This document shows, piece after piece, positions 1-8,208 of a stretch of DNA of 17,611 nucleotides (the first letter of the stretch is position 1; every line of letters begins with the position of its first letter). The stretch is from Chloroflexota bacterium (GTDB lineage: Bacteria > Chloroflexota > Chloroflexia > QHBQ01 > JADMIH01). Location of the stretch: the NCBI GenBank assembly GCA_015478675.1, contig JADMIH010000078.1:1-17611 (forward strand), in the 5' to 3' direction. A model generated the notes under the pieces. It worked only from the letters and a program-made list of their open reading frames with translations, searched no databases and was not told where the DNA came from. Position numbers and translations under genes: made by a program.

Positions 1-71
1 TACTATGATTACGCGCTATTGTCAATACGCAATTTTCTGGTGATTACCCACATCTTGAGTTTAGGGTGACC
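1..71. other. Left flanking DNA
   Basis: Host or recipient DNA outside the transposon, too short to assign. It contains TGTCAA followed by TACGCAATTTT (20-36), loosely like a left-end repeat, and bases 2-21 resemble the inverted sequence at 5366-5386. Confidence 0.4.
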
Positions 72-76
72 TCTCA
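72..76. repeat. Target-site duplication, left copy
   Basis: TCTCA directly outside the terminal TGTCAC at 77. It matches the five bases at 17557-17561 exactly. Confidence 0.85.
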
Positions 77-186
77 TGTCACTTCGAATTTGGAATGTCC
101 CCGCGTGCAATTTCGGCTGTCACTGCGTGCAAATTCGACTGTCCCTAATTTGCGGTTTTAATTGTCACTGGTTCATGTGTGAACCA
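77..186 (+). repeat. Transposon left end: five TniA-type repeats plus inner palindrome
   Basis: Repeats begin at 77 (TGTCAC), 96 (TGTCCC), 118 (TGTCAC), 140 (TGTCCC) and 163 (TGTCAC), giving spacings of 19, 22, 22 and 23 bp, each followed by an AT-rich stretch (AATTT, GCAATTT, GCAAATT, AATTTGCG). The second and third units are near-duplicates sharing GCGTGCAA. The last repeat abuts a palindrome at 169-186 (TGGTTCA-TGTG-TGAACCA). Arrays of this kind are transposase binding sites in Tn7 and Tn5053; the palindrome may be a host-factor or regulator site. Confidence 0.85.
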
Positions 187-516
187 TCTTCTGTCTTGAA
201 CTACCCATGCACGAGTACACTCGGCTCGCACTCGGCTCTTACAGGTTCTGACTTAACCCTAAGTGAGCCTGAATCGGCTGACCGTTATGATCCCCTCAGA
301 GATGTAGAGGCATGTAAGGTGGGCAGGCGGGCAGGCGGGCAGGCGCACAGGCGCACAGGCGCACAGGCGCACAGACGTAACCTATCATTCTGCGGCTAGG
401 ATGAGCCGCCTTTTCCACCTCGTATTGTGAAATGAGGAAACGAGGTTAGGGGAACAGGGGAAATTGTACAGAACTATGGCGAAGCCTTCAGTGAGGAGCC
501 AGCGAATAGCTCAGGA
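187..516. other. Gene-free stretch between left end and transposition operon
   Basis: I see no convincing gene. An open frame at 76-399 (+) runs straight through the transposase-binding repeats and a tandem repeat, so it is not credible. The only structure is the 8-bp tandem repeat at 322-377. No clear terminator for the leftward tni operon is visible. Confidence 0.6.
322..377. repeat. 8-bp tandem repeat, seven units
   Basis: Three copies of GGCAGGCG (322-345) are followed by four CACAGGCG-type copies (346-377, the last being CACAGACG). This is a slippage-type microsatellite just inside the left end. No function is evident. Confidence 0.9.
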
Positions 517-2298
517 TCACTCCCCGAGCCGAGGATAGGGAAACCAGTAGGGCCGATAGCTGCCATCATCGTGCCGTAGTTCGTCGGCGACTGCATAGCA
601 GAGAATGGCACTCTTCCAATACACCAGGATCGCTGCCTCAGACAGTGGAGATGGCCTGATCGTGACTTGCGCTTTCGGGAAGTAGCGGAGCAGGTCTTCG
701 TCATGGTCACGATAATGCCACCCCTTCCATTCCACAGTTCCGTCTTCTCCTACAGTGGCCGGAAAGGATGGGATCACTTCGCGTAAGCCCGGATAGTATA
801 GTAGAGGGTCGTCCTGTGGAAACATGCGCCAACGCCAACCCAACTGATGCAGTGCCTTCTGCTTGGTTTGGAAGGGAGCATAGCCATACGCCCTCTCAAC
901 TGCTCTGTCCAGAATACGCAGGTAGTGGACAGGATCAAGCACCCGGTTGGTTAGCTCCTTCTCCCACTCCCATCCCCAGTCCCATTCTCTACCCTGTGCA
1001 CAATCGCATGGTTGCGGTGCGGTCGGGCCGTCTTTGCCGTCTTTGCCCTCGCTACAGCGTTGGCAGTGTCTGCCGCCTTTGCTGTCCTTGCTATCTTTGA
1101 TGTGTTGCTCGATTTCCTCTACCTTGATGCGCCACACGTGGGCTGCCTGTTGGATCGCTTTGCGCATGGGCGACTGCACACGTAAGAGGGTTGGTGGAGA
1201 AATATGTCGCCTGAATTCCCCGCGGAAGGTGAGTGGGAAGACGAGAGCATCAAACAACGCTAACCTCACCGCAGTTTCGATGGCTTTACTCAAGGTTTGA
1301 GGGTCAGGAATTGTGCCAGGCTTACCGGCGTTACCATTATTGTCAGTGTTACTCTGGTCATCCGCGCTACCTGCGCTAGTTGGGTTACCAGGGTAACCAG
1401 GTTTGCCGTGGATGCAGCGAAAGGCCAGTATCTTTCCGCTCGGTTCATATCCAGCGGCTCTATTGAGGACCGTTTCCTCAGTCACGACGACTATGAATGA
1501 CTTGATGATCCCTTCGATCCCAGAAGGATCGCATGATCGTCGCAGTAATTGCTGTTGTTGCTGTTGGCGACTTGATTGTTGAGCAAATCCTGGATGTTGC
1601 GACCGTTGCGACCGTTGCAGCCCTTGTAGTAGTTGGGATGATAGGAGTGGTCGGGGTGGTTGAGGCCATCGCAGTTTCAGCGGTATCGGACGCCAGGTGA
1701 TCTTCCAGGTGGCTAAGCGGGGGCGAGCCCTATCCCGACCCATTTCGTCAACGCGTCTGCGAACGAGGCTCGCACATACTCCTATCACCACATCCTGGGG
1801 CAATGCCTTTGCTCCGGCAGCACGCGCCATGCGGCGCAGGATCTCCCAGACACTAATTGGATCACGGAGGAAGGGAGAGACGTAGAGAGACTCGATCATC
1901 TGTTCAACAGGCTGAGTTACCCTGGCGAAAAAGGAAAGCAGGGTAGCTGCTGTTGTTGAATGACCTGAGGGTCCTGATCGTTTTGGTGAAACGGTTTCAC
2001 GTTCATTGCCACGTCCATTGGGGAAGAGATCCGGATCCGAGAGGTCTCGAAATTCCCGACCGTCCGAAAGCTTCGGAAAGCGCCCTTCCGCTCCAAGCCG
2101 CAGGATCAAGTCCCAGACACTCAAATCTGCGAGCCATGGGAGGGTTTCGTGCAATCTGGGCGCGTATTGGGCTACCTCTTGTAACCGATCCACCAGACGC
2201 GCAAGGCGTGCAAGCTGTTCAAGATACTCGGTAGGGTCTTCCGAGACTTCAGGGAGGGAGAGCCAGGCAGGGGCATCGACAATACTGAATGGGTTCAT
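517..2298 (-). CDS. Third transposition protein: catalytically degenerate TniA-like (pseudo-DDE) protein
   Basis: 593 aa from ATG 2298, seven bases after the tniB stop; an upstream in-frame TTG at 2337 is possible but less likely. It holds the tniQ position but shows no TniQ zinc motif. It seems co-linear with TniA. An ISVWEI...P...V...C segment (~147-190) matches TniA's ASIRYI region. WKIT (~198-201) replaces WQMD. FIVVVTEET (~268-276) replaces LTMVVDSAS. LLRVQSP (~371-377) replaces IWIDNGK. A C-terminal segment (~515-574: EDGTVEWKGWHYRD, then QVTIRPSP and AILVYW) reads as a Mu-type beta-barrel domain. The catalytic Asp residues are absent. Inserts include polyQ (~245-250), a collagen-like stretch (~298-330) and a Cys-rich C-X2-C/C-X-C patch (~412-433). 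I infer a structural or targeting partner of TniA/TniB rather than a second transposase. Confidence 0.85.
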   Translation of the reverse strand: MNPFSIVDAPAWLSLPEVSEDPTEYLEQLARLARLVDRLQEVAQYAPRLHETLPWLADLSVWDLILRLGAEGRFPKLSDGREFRDLSDPDLFPNGRGNERETVSPKRSGPSGHSTTAATLLSFFARVTQPVEQMIESLYVSPFLRDPISVWEILRRMARAAGAKALPQDVVIGVCASLVRRRVDEMGRDRARPRLATWKITWRPIPLKLRWPQPPRPLLSSQLLQGLQRSQRSQHPGFAQQSSRQQQQQQLLRRSCDPSGIEGIIKSFIVVVTEETVLNRAAGYEPSGKILAFRCIHGKPGYPGNPTSAGSADDQSNTDNNGNAGKPGTIPDPQTLSKAIETAVRLALFDALVFPLTFRGEFRRHISPPTLLRVQSPMRKAIQQAAHVWRIKVEEIEQHIKDSKDSKGGRHCQRCSEGKDGKDGPTAPQPCDCAQGREWDWGWEWEKELTNRVLDPVHYLRILDRAVERAYGYAPFQTKQKALHQLGWRWRMFPQDDPLLYYPGLREVIPSFPATVGEDGTVEWKGWHYRDHDEDLLRYFPKAQVTIRPSPLSEAAILVYWKSAILCYAVADELRHDDGSYRPYWFPYPRLGE

Positions 2299-2305
2299 TC
2301 TCACT

Positions 2306-3337
2306 CTACGCGCGAGGGGACCTCTGCTCTGACTCAAATTCGAAAGACCTCGCTGACTCTCCTAATGGTGAGGGCGATAAAGAGGGTGCAGGGGGAGATG
2401 ACGAAGAAGAGGAAGGAGAGGAGTGCGAGGTTGAACGCTGTTGACTTTGTACACTCGGCGGAGTATGCGTACCTTGTGGACGTTGCGGACCTTGACGCAG
2501 CACAGGTACCTGGGGGATCAATATCAACCGCAACGTTTCTGCCAGGATCTCCGCGGTGATGAACTCCATCCCCCGTGCGCCTGCTATCTGACTGGCGTAT
2601 TGCAGCACCACCCGCAACTTACGGAAGGAGGGGCATACTCGCTGCCACAACTGAGCGCCCATGTCTCGATCGGTAGGGTTGTTGGCGTCGTAATGCCACA
2701 GAGGAAGGGTCAGGGCGGGAAGCACCGTAGTCACCACCTCTTCCCGAGTGAGCGGCAAGAACTCCATATGGAGACCGATGCGGCTAACGAACTTCTCGTG
2801 GCGATTGATCACTCGCAGGATGCGAGGCAGTCCCACAACCACGATGGGGCAGCCGGTGCGGTCAAAGATATGGCGCAATAGCTCGAAGCTCTCCACATTG
2901 AGCCAGTCTCCTTCATCCACAAGTACCAGGTCCAGATCGTTGCGCCGGATGGCTTCCGTAGCCATCCCTTCCATATCGTAGACGTTAAAGCCACCTCGTT
3001 CACCATTGAGAGTTGTAATCAGCGTTTTGGCAAGAGCCTTAGCGGTGGAGCGTGGGCTGACCTTAATGCCGACACAGGCGGGGAAGCCGCTGTATGCTCT
3101 TGGCTTGAGGTCTTGCAGGTAGGTCTGAATGGCGATGGTCTTGCCAAGTCCGGCATCGCCCGTAACGATGCCCATGGTGGCATACCCGGTCTGCTCACGC
3201 GACTGCATGATGAACTGCATACAGGCATGGAAGCGCTTGACGCTGTTGGTCATAATGGGCGCCTGGCCAAAGGGTAGACGGTTCTCGAAATCGAGGTCAT
3301 CAGCGTATTCCGGAATCATCGAGGTTAGCGGGGTCAT
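2306..3337 (-). CDS. tniB: TniB/TnsC-type AAA+ transposition ATPase
   Basis: 343 aa. This family forms ATP-dependent filaments or rings on target DNA and activates the DDE transposase. Visible motifs are Walker A GDAGLGKT (60-67), Walker B LDLVLVDEGDWL with DE at 141-142, a sensor-1-like strand IVVVGLPR (~165-172), and a basic FVSRIG segment near 185 typical of TniB. The last ~60 residues are a Ser/Pro/Gln-rich tail unlike compact TniB proteins. The ATG shares one base with the tniA stop (TAATG), and AAGGA lies about 8 nt upstream, so translation is probably coupled. The third gene starts seven bases after its stop. Confidence 0.92.
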   Translation of the reverse strand: MTPLTSMIPEYADDLDFENRLPFGQAPIMTNSVKRFHACMQFIMQSREQTGYATMGIVTGDAGLGKTIAIQTYLQDLKPRAYSGFPACVGIKVSPRSTAKALAKTLITTLNGERGGFNVYDMEGMATEAIRRNDLDLVLVDEGDWLNVESFELLRHIFDRTGCPIVVVGLPRILRVINRHEKFVSRIGLHMEFLPLTREEVVTTVLPALTLPLWHYDANNPTDRDMGAQLWQRVCPSFRKLRVVLQYASQIAGARGMEFITAEILAETLRLILIPQVPVLRQGPQRPQGTHTPPSVQSQQRSTSHSSPSSSSSSPPAPSLSPSPLGESARSFEFESEQRSPRA

Positions 3338-5124
3338 TAGAGTCTTCCTTTCGGATTGTTCTGGTCAGTTTGTTCGGCCTGATGGGCCACGAGGAAATCG
3401 AATAGGTCTGGTTGGTGAGTCGTCGGGGACGTTTGGGATCTTTGGGATCTTTGGGATGTTTGAAGGGTTAGCGGCAGGTCTAACGCATGAATTGGTTTCT
3501 TTTTGCCTTGTTGGTTGGGGGGCGAAGCAGTCTGGAGTGGAGCCCGAAGCATCTCGTGGATCTCGTGCGCGGCCTTGATGCGGCTACGAGCATGCGCGCG
3601 TTGGCGGCGTTGTGCCTCAACGATCACCTGCCGCTCCAGGGTCTGGCCTTGCGGGGAACTGAGTGCGAAGGCTGTGCAGCGCCACTTCCCCTCGAAGAAG
3701 ACCTCAATCTCATCGGGGGCTGTGTAATGGGGAGCAGCCCGCACCAACACATCTTCGCCAACGAGGACCGACAATTCCGGATGCCAGTAACGCTCTGCCG
3801 CATACTTGATCCCATCCTTATGCACCCGCCTGGTGGCCGGCTCCTTGAGCAGCATGTCCAGCAAGCGCAGGAGAGGTTCATCCACAGGGATTGGAGTGGC
3901 ATTGTGCTGCCAGAACTCCAGTGGTGTCTGCCCAGTCTCGCTGTGGGCCTCGTGCACTTCGTGATGGTAGCGGTCGATGAATGCTCGGAAGAGCTCGTCG
4001 AGCTGGGAGATGGTAAGCTCGGCTTTGGCCTTTGGGTTGCGCTCCACGACATTGGAGCCCACATAGCCAGGAAGCGTAGACCAAAGCCTTGTGTCCAGGG
4101 TCCTGTGCAGCCGCTCGACAATGCCCCGTATCTCCGGGTCGTGTGGAGGTCCGGGCACCAGCTTGATGCCCAACCCTTCGGCCAGTTGGTACACATGGTG
4201 GGCAACCAGGTCTTTGCCGTTGTCGATCCATATCTCGTCCGGTACTCCCCCAAATGGTTTGTGCTCACTCATCAATAGCGCATCTCGGATAGCAGCCGCC
4301 ACCGTGAAGCGGTTGGGTTCGTCGTAGCTGAACAGGCCGGTCATGACCAGCCGAGATGCGCTGTCAACTACCATCGTCAGGAATGGTCGAACCACTCCGG
4401 AGGCGGTGCGGTGGGAAGGAGCACGCATGTCCCGAACCAACATGTGCAGAGGAGCCTTATGGTCCATCTGCCAGACGATGCGATGAGGATCGTGGCGGAT
4501 GGGGTACGTGATGCGGTAGCGGTTGCGAAACTCTCCCTCCCGCCCGTCGGCCAGCAGTCGCACCGGCGCCGGGATCTGCGCACAGATAGAGCGCACCTGA
4601 AACATACTTGGTGCCCGTTCACCTGTTGTGGATGCATGTTGAGCAGCCAGTTCGTAGATGTAGCGTATTGAGGCATCTCGATGGGTCAGACGTAGGCTCT
4701 GGACAATCTCGACCATGTGAGGAGCGATGACGTAATGCGAGCCCTTTCTTCCCTGTCCACCTTGTCCACCGTGCTCACCACCCCTACCCTGCATACCCTG
4801 GCCACCCTTACCGTCGCTCCTGCTGTCCCCGATTTGGCTGGTGCGGGAGGATGTGCCAGATATGCCGGGGGCAAGGCCCATCAGGCCAGCGCGCCGGAAG
4901 CTCGTATGGTAGCGACGCAAGGTTCGTGGCGACACACCTACCTCTTGCGCACGCCTCGTTAGGAGGGCATTCCTTACCCGCTCTTTGTCCGCAAGCTCTC
5001 CAAGCAGGGCGCGCCGGCGAAAGAGTTCGTTTCGCTCTCCTTCGGAGAGGGTACCCATATCCGGCAATGTCTGCCCTTTGGGCACCTGGGAGTTCGTGAT
5101 GTGGTCCTGAGCAAGCGTCCCCAT
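3337..5124 (-). CDS. tniA: TniA/TnsB-type DDE transposase
   Basis: 595 aa from ATG 5124, chosen because a strong AAGGAAGG lies just upstream; a GTG at 5157 would add 11 residues. The protein catalyses strand transfer at the transposon ends. Order: N-terminal region with a helix-turn-helix (~50-85, VSPRTLRRYH), a Gly/Gln-rich linker (~107-128), a second DNA-binding region (~140-190), an RNase H-fold core, a Mu-type beta-barrel (~420-490) and a basic tail. The catalytic triad reads D221 (WQMD), D301 (WIDNGKD) and E337 (RGIVERLHRT), giving the canonical D-35-E spacing. The C-terminal tail contains SQRSQRSQ low-complexity sequence. It is the first gene of the leftward operon tniA-tniB-third gene. 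Confidence 0.93.
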   Translation of the reverse strand: MGTLAQDHITNSQVPKGQTLPDMGTLSEGERNELFRRRALLGELADKERVRNALLTRRAQEVGVSPRTLRRYHTSFRRAGLMGLAPGISGTSSRTSQIGDSRSDGKGGQGMQGRGGEHGGQGGQGRKGSHYVIAPHMVEIVQSLRLTHRDASIRYIYELAAQHASTTGERAPSMFQVRSICAQIPAPVRLLADGREGEFRNRYRITYPIRHDPHRIVWQMDHKAPLHMLVRDMRAPSHRTASGVVRPFLTMVVDSASRLVMTGLFSYDEPNRFTVAAAIRDALLMSEHKPFGGVPDEIWIDNGKDLVAHHVYQLAEGLGIKLVPGPPHDPEIRGIVERLHRTLDTRLWSTLPGYVGSNVVERNPKAKAELTISQLDELFRAFIDRYHHEVHEAHSETGQTPLEFWQHNATPIPVDEPLLRLLDMLLKEPATRRVHKDGIKYAAERYWHPELSVLVGEDVLVRAAPHYTAPDEIEVFFEGKWRCTAFALSSPQGQTLERQVIVEAQRRQRAHARSRIKAAHEIHEMLRAPLQTASPPNQQGKKKPIHALDLPLTLQTSQRSQRSQTSPTTHQPDLFDFLVAHQAEQTDQNNPKGRL

Positions 5125-5408
5125 ATCCTTCCTTTGCCCGTCTGCCCGCTTCTGCACCTCACGTTTCCCTACGGCGCCCCAACCCGTTGGTCACCACCCA
5201 TCACCGTTGGAGCCACCACACCCATCCACGAAACGCACGATCGTCTCCGCCAGCCACACTCCTTTGCAAAGGCCGCAATGCCTACCCCCTCACCTGTCTC
5301 ACACTCCACATCGCACGTGGCCGAAAATGTGTTTCCAGCGGGCTAAAGTAGATACCCGGTCATCTCAATATCGCAGTAATCATAGTTGTCGCCGGTTGCC
5401 CGAGCGTA
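5125..5408. promoter_or_regulatory. Upstream region of the tni operon with a 12-bp palindrome
   Basis: This gap between tniA and the crystallin-like gene should contain the tni promoter, but I could not identify a convincing -35/-10 pair. It holds a perfect palindrome CCTTTGCAAAGG at 5261-5272 and two copies of a CCGTTGG...CACCA-like element around 5185-5218, which are candidate operator sites. A 21-bp stretch at 5366-5386 is an inverted near-match to flanking bases 2-21. Confidence 0.35.
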
Positions 5409-6107
5409 TCACGGTATAGACCACGAGGATGCCCGATCATTCATGGCGTCGCCCACGTAGGAAGTACCCGGAGGACCTATGCACGCCCATTTGCCCGACA
5501 GGTCGTTGTTCGGGTAGTCGTAAAGGGTGACACCACATGGCCCACTCCATACGGACGAGGTCACATCATTCCAACCGCCCGGCATATTGTTCCAGATGTA
5601 GCACCCGCTGTTGTAGATAGTAAGCGTTGCGCCACCGTAGTTGGCATGCTCATACAGGATCGCCTGTATGCTGCTCGGGTTGTCAGGATTGGCGCTGCTG
5701 CCAAACACCTCTTCGTAAGGCAATGACCGCGCGGTTTGTCCCGGCTCGAGTTGAATACGCCCGCCTGAGGCGACCCGCAGTGCTTCGGCTTCCGTATTGA
5801 AGCATTGAATGGCTTGAGCCGAGCCGATACCGCTTGTGATACAGTGCTGCGGTGGTTGCGGTGCTTTAGCCTCGCCAGTCAGCTCACCGGATGCTGTACC
5901 AGCGTAAGGCGTCGGTGTTGGTGCCGCCATCGGTGACGCCTTCGGCGATGTCATTGACATTGCCGTCTGCAAGCCAGTGGAAGCCTGAGCTACGCCCACG
6001 TCCGTAGTGGAGCTCAATCCAAAGCTGCCCGTCATTGCTCCGAGCACTAACGCTACTGCAATCGTGCCTCGTACCAGATAATCTCTATAACCTTTATGGC
6101 TTTTCAC
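5409..6107 (-). CDS. Secreted beta/gamma-crystallin-like (inhibitor I36-like) protein
   Basis: 232 aa from GTG 6107, supported by AAGGAG 7 nt upstream; the frame stays open further upstream but runs through the promoter. The N-terminus is a signal-peptide or signal-anchor type (basic VKSHKGYRDYLVR, then a hydrophobic TIAVALVLGAMTG), followed by a Pro/Thr/Ala-rich linker and a C-terminal domain of two Greek-key-like motifs (AILYEHANYGGATLTIY and VTLYDYPNNDLSGKW) with four nearby Cys residues. Such domains occur in secreted actinobacterial and chloroflexal proteins, some being peptidase inhibitors (I36); the target here is unknown. Transcription probably starts from promoter A near 6176. Confidence 0.8.
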   Translation of the reverse strand: MKSHKGYRDYLVRGTIAVALVLGAMTGSFGLSSTTDVGVAQASTGLQTAMSMTSPKASPMAAPTPTPYAGTASGELTGEAKAPQPPQHCITSGIGSAQAIQCFNTEAEALRVASGGRIQLEPGQTARSLPYEEVFGSSANPDNPSSIQAILYEHANYGGATLTIYNSGCYIWNNMPGGWNDVTSSVWSGPCGVTLYDYPNNDLSGKWACIGPPGTSYVGDAMNDRASSWSIP

Positions 6108-6182
6108 CTTCTCGCTCCTTCCGTCTAATGGTATGTGGAAAGCGACGGATTGCCGCCGGCATAATGGCGGCAACTTGTGAGG

Positions 6183-6246
6183 AGTGTAGCAAGGAGCACA
6201 TAAAGACCGTGTTAAGATCGAACCATGGCGCATCGTACCAAAGTAC
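6183..6246 (-). promoter_or_regulatory. Promoter A: two-component-type box and upstream dyad
   Basis: On the minus strand: dyad GTACTTTGGTAC (6246-6235), 18 bp, CTTAAC (6216-6211), ACGG, TCTTTAT (6206-6200), 11 bp, -10 TACACT (6188-6183). The start is expected near 6176, about 70 nt before the GTG of the crystallin-like gene. Element order and spacings are identical to those of promoters B and C. Confidence 0.75.
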
Positions 6247-6297
6247 CGCACTCGCGTAGTACCTGGTAGCGCCTGGCAGGTCTCGGTTTCATAGCAG

Positions 6298-6331
6298 TGG
6301 CAGCCTCTTTATACCGATAAAGAAGCTGCCA
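6298..6331 (-). terminator. Strong hairpin after the golvesin-like gene
   Basis: TGGCAGC-C-TCTTTAT, loop ACCG, ATAAAGA-A-GCTGCCA: a stem of 14 pairs with a single mismatch and a 4-nt loop. It lies downstream of the leftward gene ending at 6505 and upstream of promoter A, so it may terminate transcription, although no T-run follows. The stem contains the TCTTTAT half of the shared regulatory box in both orientations. Confidence 0.5.
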
Positions 6332-6504
6332 TCAATGTGTGTTAAGCTTTGTTATCTGGGGAGAATGTGGAACCCTAGACCATAGACTTGGTTTGCTATG
6401 CCTCTGTCTGACGCAGGCTCAGGCATTCCTACATTCATTATCGAAGACGCACTGTCATATGCAGCCCAATCCTCCAAGCTCGCATACATCTGCCGCTAGA
6501 TAGG

Positions 6505-7041
6505 CTAGTAGAGTAGCCTCACTTCATCGAAGCCTACTTTGGTTGAACCTGGACTCTCTCCAGTATTATCATCCAAGTAGACGTTGCGGATATCATAGAG
6601 ATAGGGACCTGTGATCCACTGGTTGTAGTAGATGTTTTGGTTGATATAGAAGCTGTAGCTGCTCGCGCCGTTGTAGGTGGCAAGGTAGGGAGCGTTGGTA
6701 GTGGTTGCGTTTACATTCGGGATGTAGACGCTCAAGGTGGCGTACTGCGCCGAGTCAATGTTGTCCCACTTGGCGTAGTTAGCTGTATACGTGCCGTTGG
6801 TGTACGTCCAGCGCATGTTGTACGGGCTACAACTTGAGTCGTTGCTGCTGCCACACCAACCCACATTGTTGGTAATGTGCCAGTAACTAGATGGGCCGTA
6901 TGCCGTAAAGTAGCTGCCATCGTTGGCATAGCGATAGTACCCTGATAGAGCCATGGCTGTGTGGATGCCTGCTGCAAAAAGGGCTGTAGCCAGAGCGAAA
7001 ATGAGCAGTCCTCGTGCCGGGTGCTTGACTTGAGTGTTCAC
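6505..7041 (-). CDS. Secreted golvesin/CBM-like beta-sandwich protein
   Basis: 178 aa from GTG 7041, with AAAGGAG 7-8 nt upstream; the longer frame to 7122 lacks such a site. The N-terminal signal sequence (basic VNTQVKHPARG, then a hydrophobic LLIFALATALFAAGIHTAMA) precedes a Tyr/Asn/Thr-rich domain. The pattern of an aromatic start, YNMRWTYT, a LSVYIPN strand, ATTTNAPYLATY, a YINQNIYYNQW turn and a terminal KVGFDEVRLLY resembles the golvesin C-terminal/Xly carbohydrate-binding-like fold. There is one plausible disulfide pair (WCGSSNDSSCS). Export is clear; the binding role is inferred. No shared-box promoter is visible before it, so it may be read through from 8084 or have its own promoter. 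Confidence 0.75.
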   Translation of the reverse strand: MNTQVKHPARGLLIFALATALFAAGIHTAMALSGYYRYANDGSYFTAYGPSSYWHITNNVGWCGSSNDSSCSPYNMRWTYTNGTYTANYAKWDNIDSAQYATLSVYIPNVNATTTNAPYLATYNGASSYSFYINQNIYYNQWITGPYLYDIRNVYLDDNTGESPGSTKVGFDEVRLLY

Positions 7042-7262
7042 AATTTTCTCCTTTTGGGGTGTATGCAGACAGATGAATGCGCGAAGACTACGCAGATTAA
7101 TCCTCTGGTCTAACTTGCACATAGGAAACGGGAAACGAGAAGGAGAGTTGGGACCGCTGCCCTTCTGTTACTCATGGCTGTCTTCTCACGCCAGACTAGC
7201 CAGCGAGACTCCAGCCTAAGCACGATGACCACCGTACAGGCCAGTATTGTGAGTATGGCGCT

Positions 7263-8084
7263 TTAGCGGGTAAGGGTATTGTTGTAGCTCAGGAAGGTGC
7301 CGCCTATGCTGAAACCTACCTGTATGAACGCTACATCCCTAGGGGCACCAGTCAGATTGGGTGTAGGGTCTTCCCATCTGAAGAAGTAGTTAGTATCTTG
7401 AGGGGTCCCCGCGTTTTGAGTGCCCCCTTTGTTGTTGGCTTCGACCGCGCCTTTGCTGCCGAACTGAGCGTTCAGCTTAGACAGATCAACCTCCGGCGCG
7501 TGTTCCTTGATGAATGCAAGTGCCATCTGCTCTAACTGTGCTTTATCGTACCGCGGCGTCATGTCGTACTCCTTGCCAGCAACGCCCATGGGCCTGGGCC
7601 GTTCACCGACTTGCACGATTTTGTTGCCGTCAGGTAGCACCACGTACTGGTCAAGCCCCACATAATACACTTCAACTTGGGCAATGCTATCTCCATAGGG
7701 CATCTTCGAGGTCTGTTGGTATACAACTTCGGCAGCAGGATTCTTAGCGAAGGCACGAATAGCCTCGACCGCTCCTTGGCGCTCGCTCTCCGGGCGGGCA
7801 ATGATAGAGTCAATCTGTTGCTGCGTCTGCCGGTGCAGTTCCTCCATCTTCTTGGCAGAGTCACCTGTGAAGTAGCGCCCCTTCGGAGTATCCTGGAGTT
7901 TACCAGTCTGCATCTCTTGCTGGGATGCCTGGCCGAGGTGCTGCTCTAGTGTGCTGACACGGTCACTCGCAGGCTGTCCTTGTGCGTTTCCAGCTTGTGC
8001 CCAAACACCTAGCACCACCAGCACAGCGCACACAGCGAGCATCAAACCGCCTACCAACTTTGCAAAGCGAGGGTTTACACCCAT
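7263..8084 (-). CDS. Secreted or membrane-anchored PepSY-like protein, function unknown
   Basis: 273 aa from ATG 8084 with AAAGGAG 7 nt upstream. Residues 1-34 form a signal peptide or anchor (NPRFAKLVGGLMLAVCAVLVVLGVW). A Gln-rich helical stretch (~45-100) follows, then an alpha/beta region (VEVYYVGLDQYVVLPDGNKIVQVGE, ~137-162) and a C-terminal part (FFRWEDPT...FIQVGFSIGGTFLSYNNTL). The closing QVGFSIGGTFLSYNNTL pattern is reminiscent of PepSY/YpeB-type repeats; I cannot assign a family firmly. It is preceded by promoter B with a leader of about 118 nt. Confidence 0.8.
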   Translation of the reverse strand: MGVNPRFAKLVGGLMLAVCAVLVVLGVWAQAGNAQGQPASDRVSTLEQHLGQASQQEMQTGKLQDTPKGRYFTGDSAKKMEELHRQTQQQIDSIIARPESERQGAVEAIRAFAKNPAAEVVYQQTSKMPYGDSIAQVEVYYVGLDQYVVLPDGNKIVQVGERPRPMGVAGKEYDMTPRYDKAQLEQMALAFIKEHAPEVDLSKLNAQFGSKGAVEANNKGGTQNAGTPQDTNYFFRWEDPTPNLTGAPRDVAFIQVGFSIGGTFLSYNNTLTR

Positions 8085-8208
8085 GTTGGGTCTCCTTTCC
8101 TTTTCCTCACAACCAATCGTGCTCAGACACTATGCAAATTCCTGCATCTACACTCATCAGTATGAACACGGACACCTGGTGCAGTCCGGCGAAGGTGTGC
8201 TTGTCCAC

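Noticed and set aside
76..399. 107-residue plus-strand open frame
   Set aside because: It translates the transposase-binding repeats and the 8-bp tandem repeat; a non-coding artefact.
517..2298. Third tni gene as TniQ/TnsD
   Set aside because: Position fits, but there is no TniQ-type zinc-finger pattern; the Cys residues (HCQRC...CDC) lie in a low-complexity insert, and the rest follows TniA.
3487..4278. 263-residue plus-strand open frame opposite tniA
   Set aside because: It is the mirror of conserved tniA core codons; the tniA frame carries the DDE motif.
6334..6360. Fifth copy of the shared promoter box (GTTAAG near 6338)
   Set aside because: GTTAAG is present but the ATAAAGA half and the spacing are not; likewise GTTAAG near 13990 before the recombinase.
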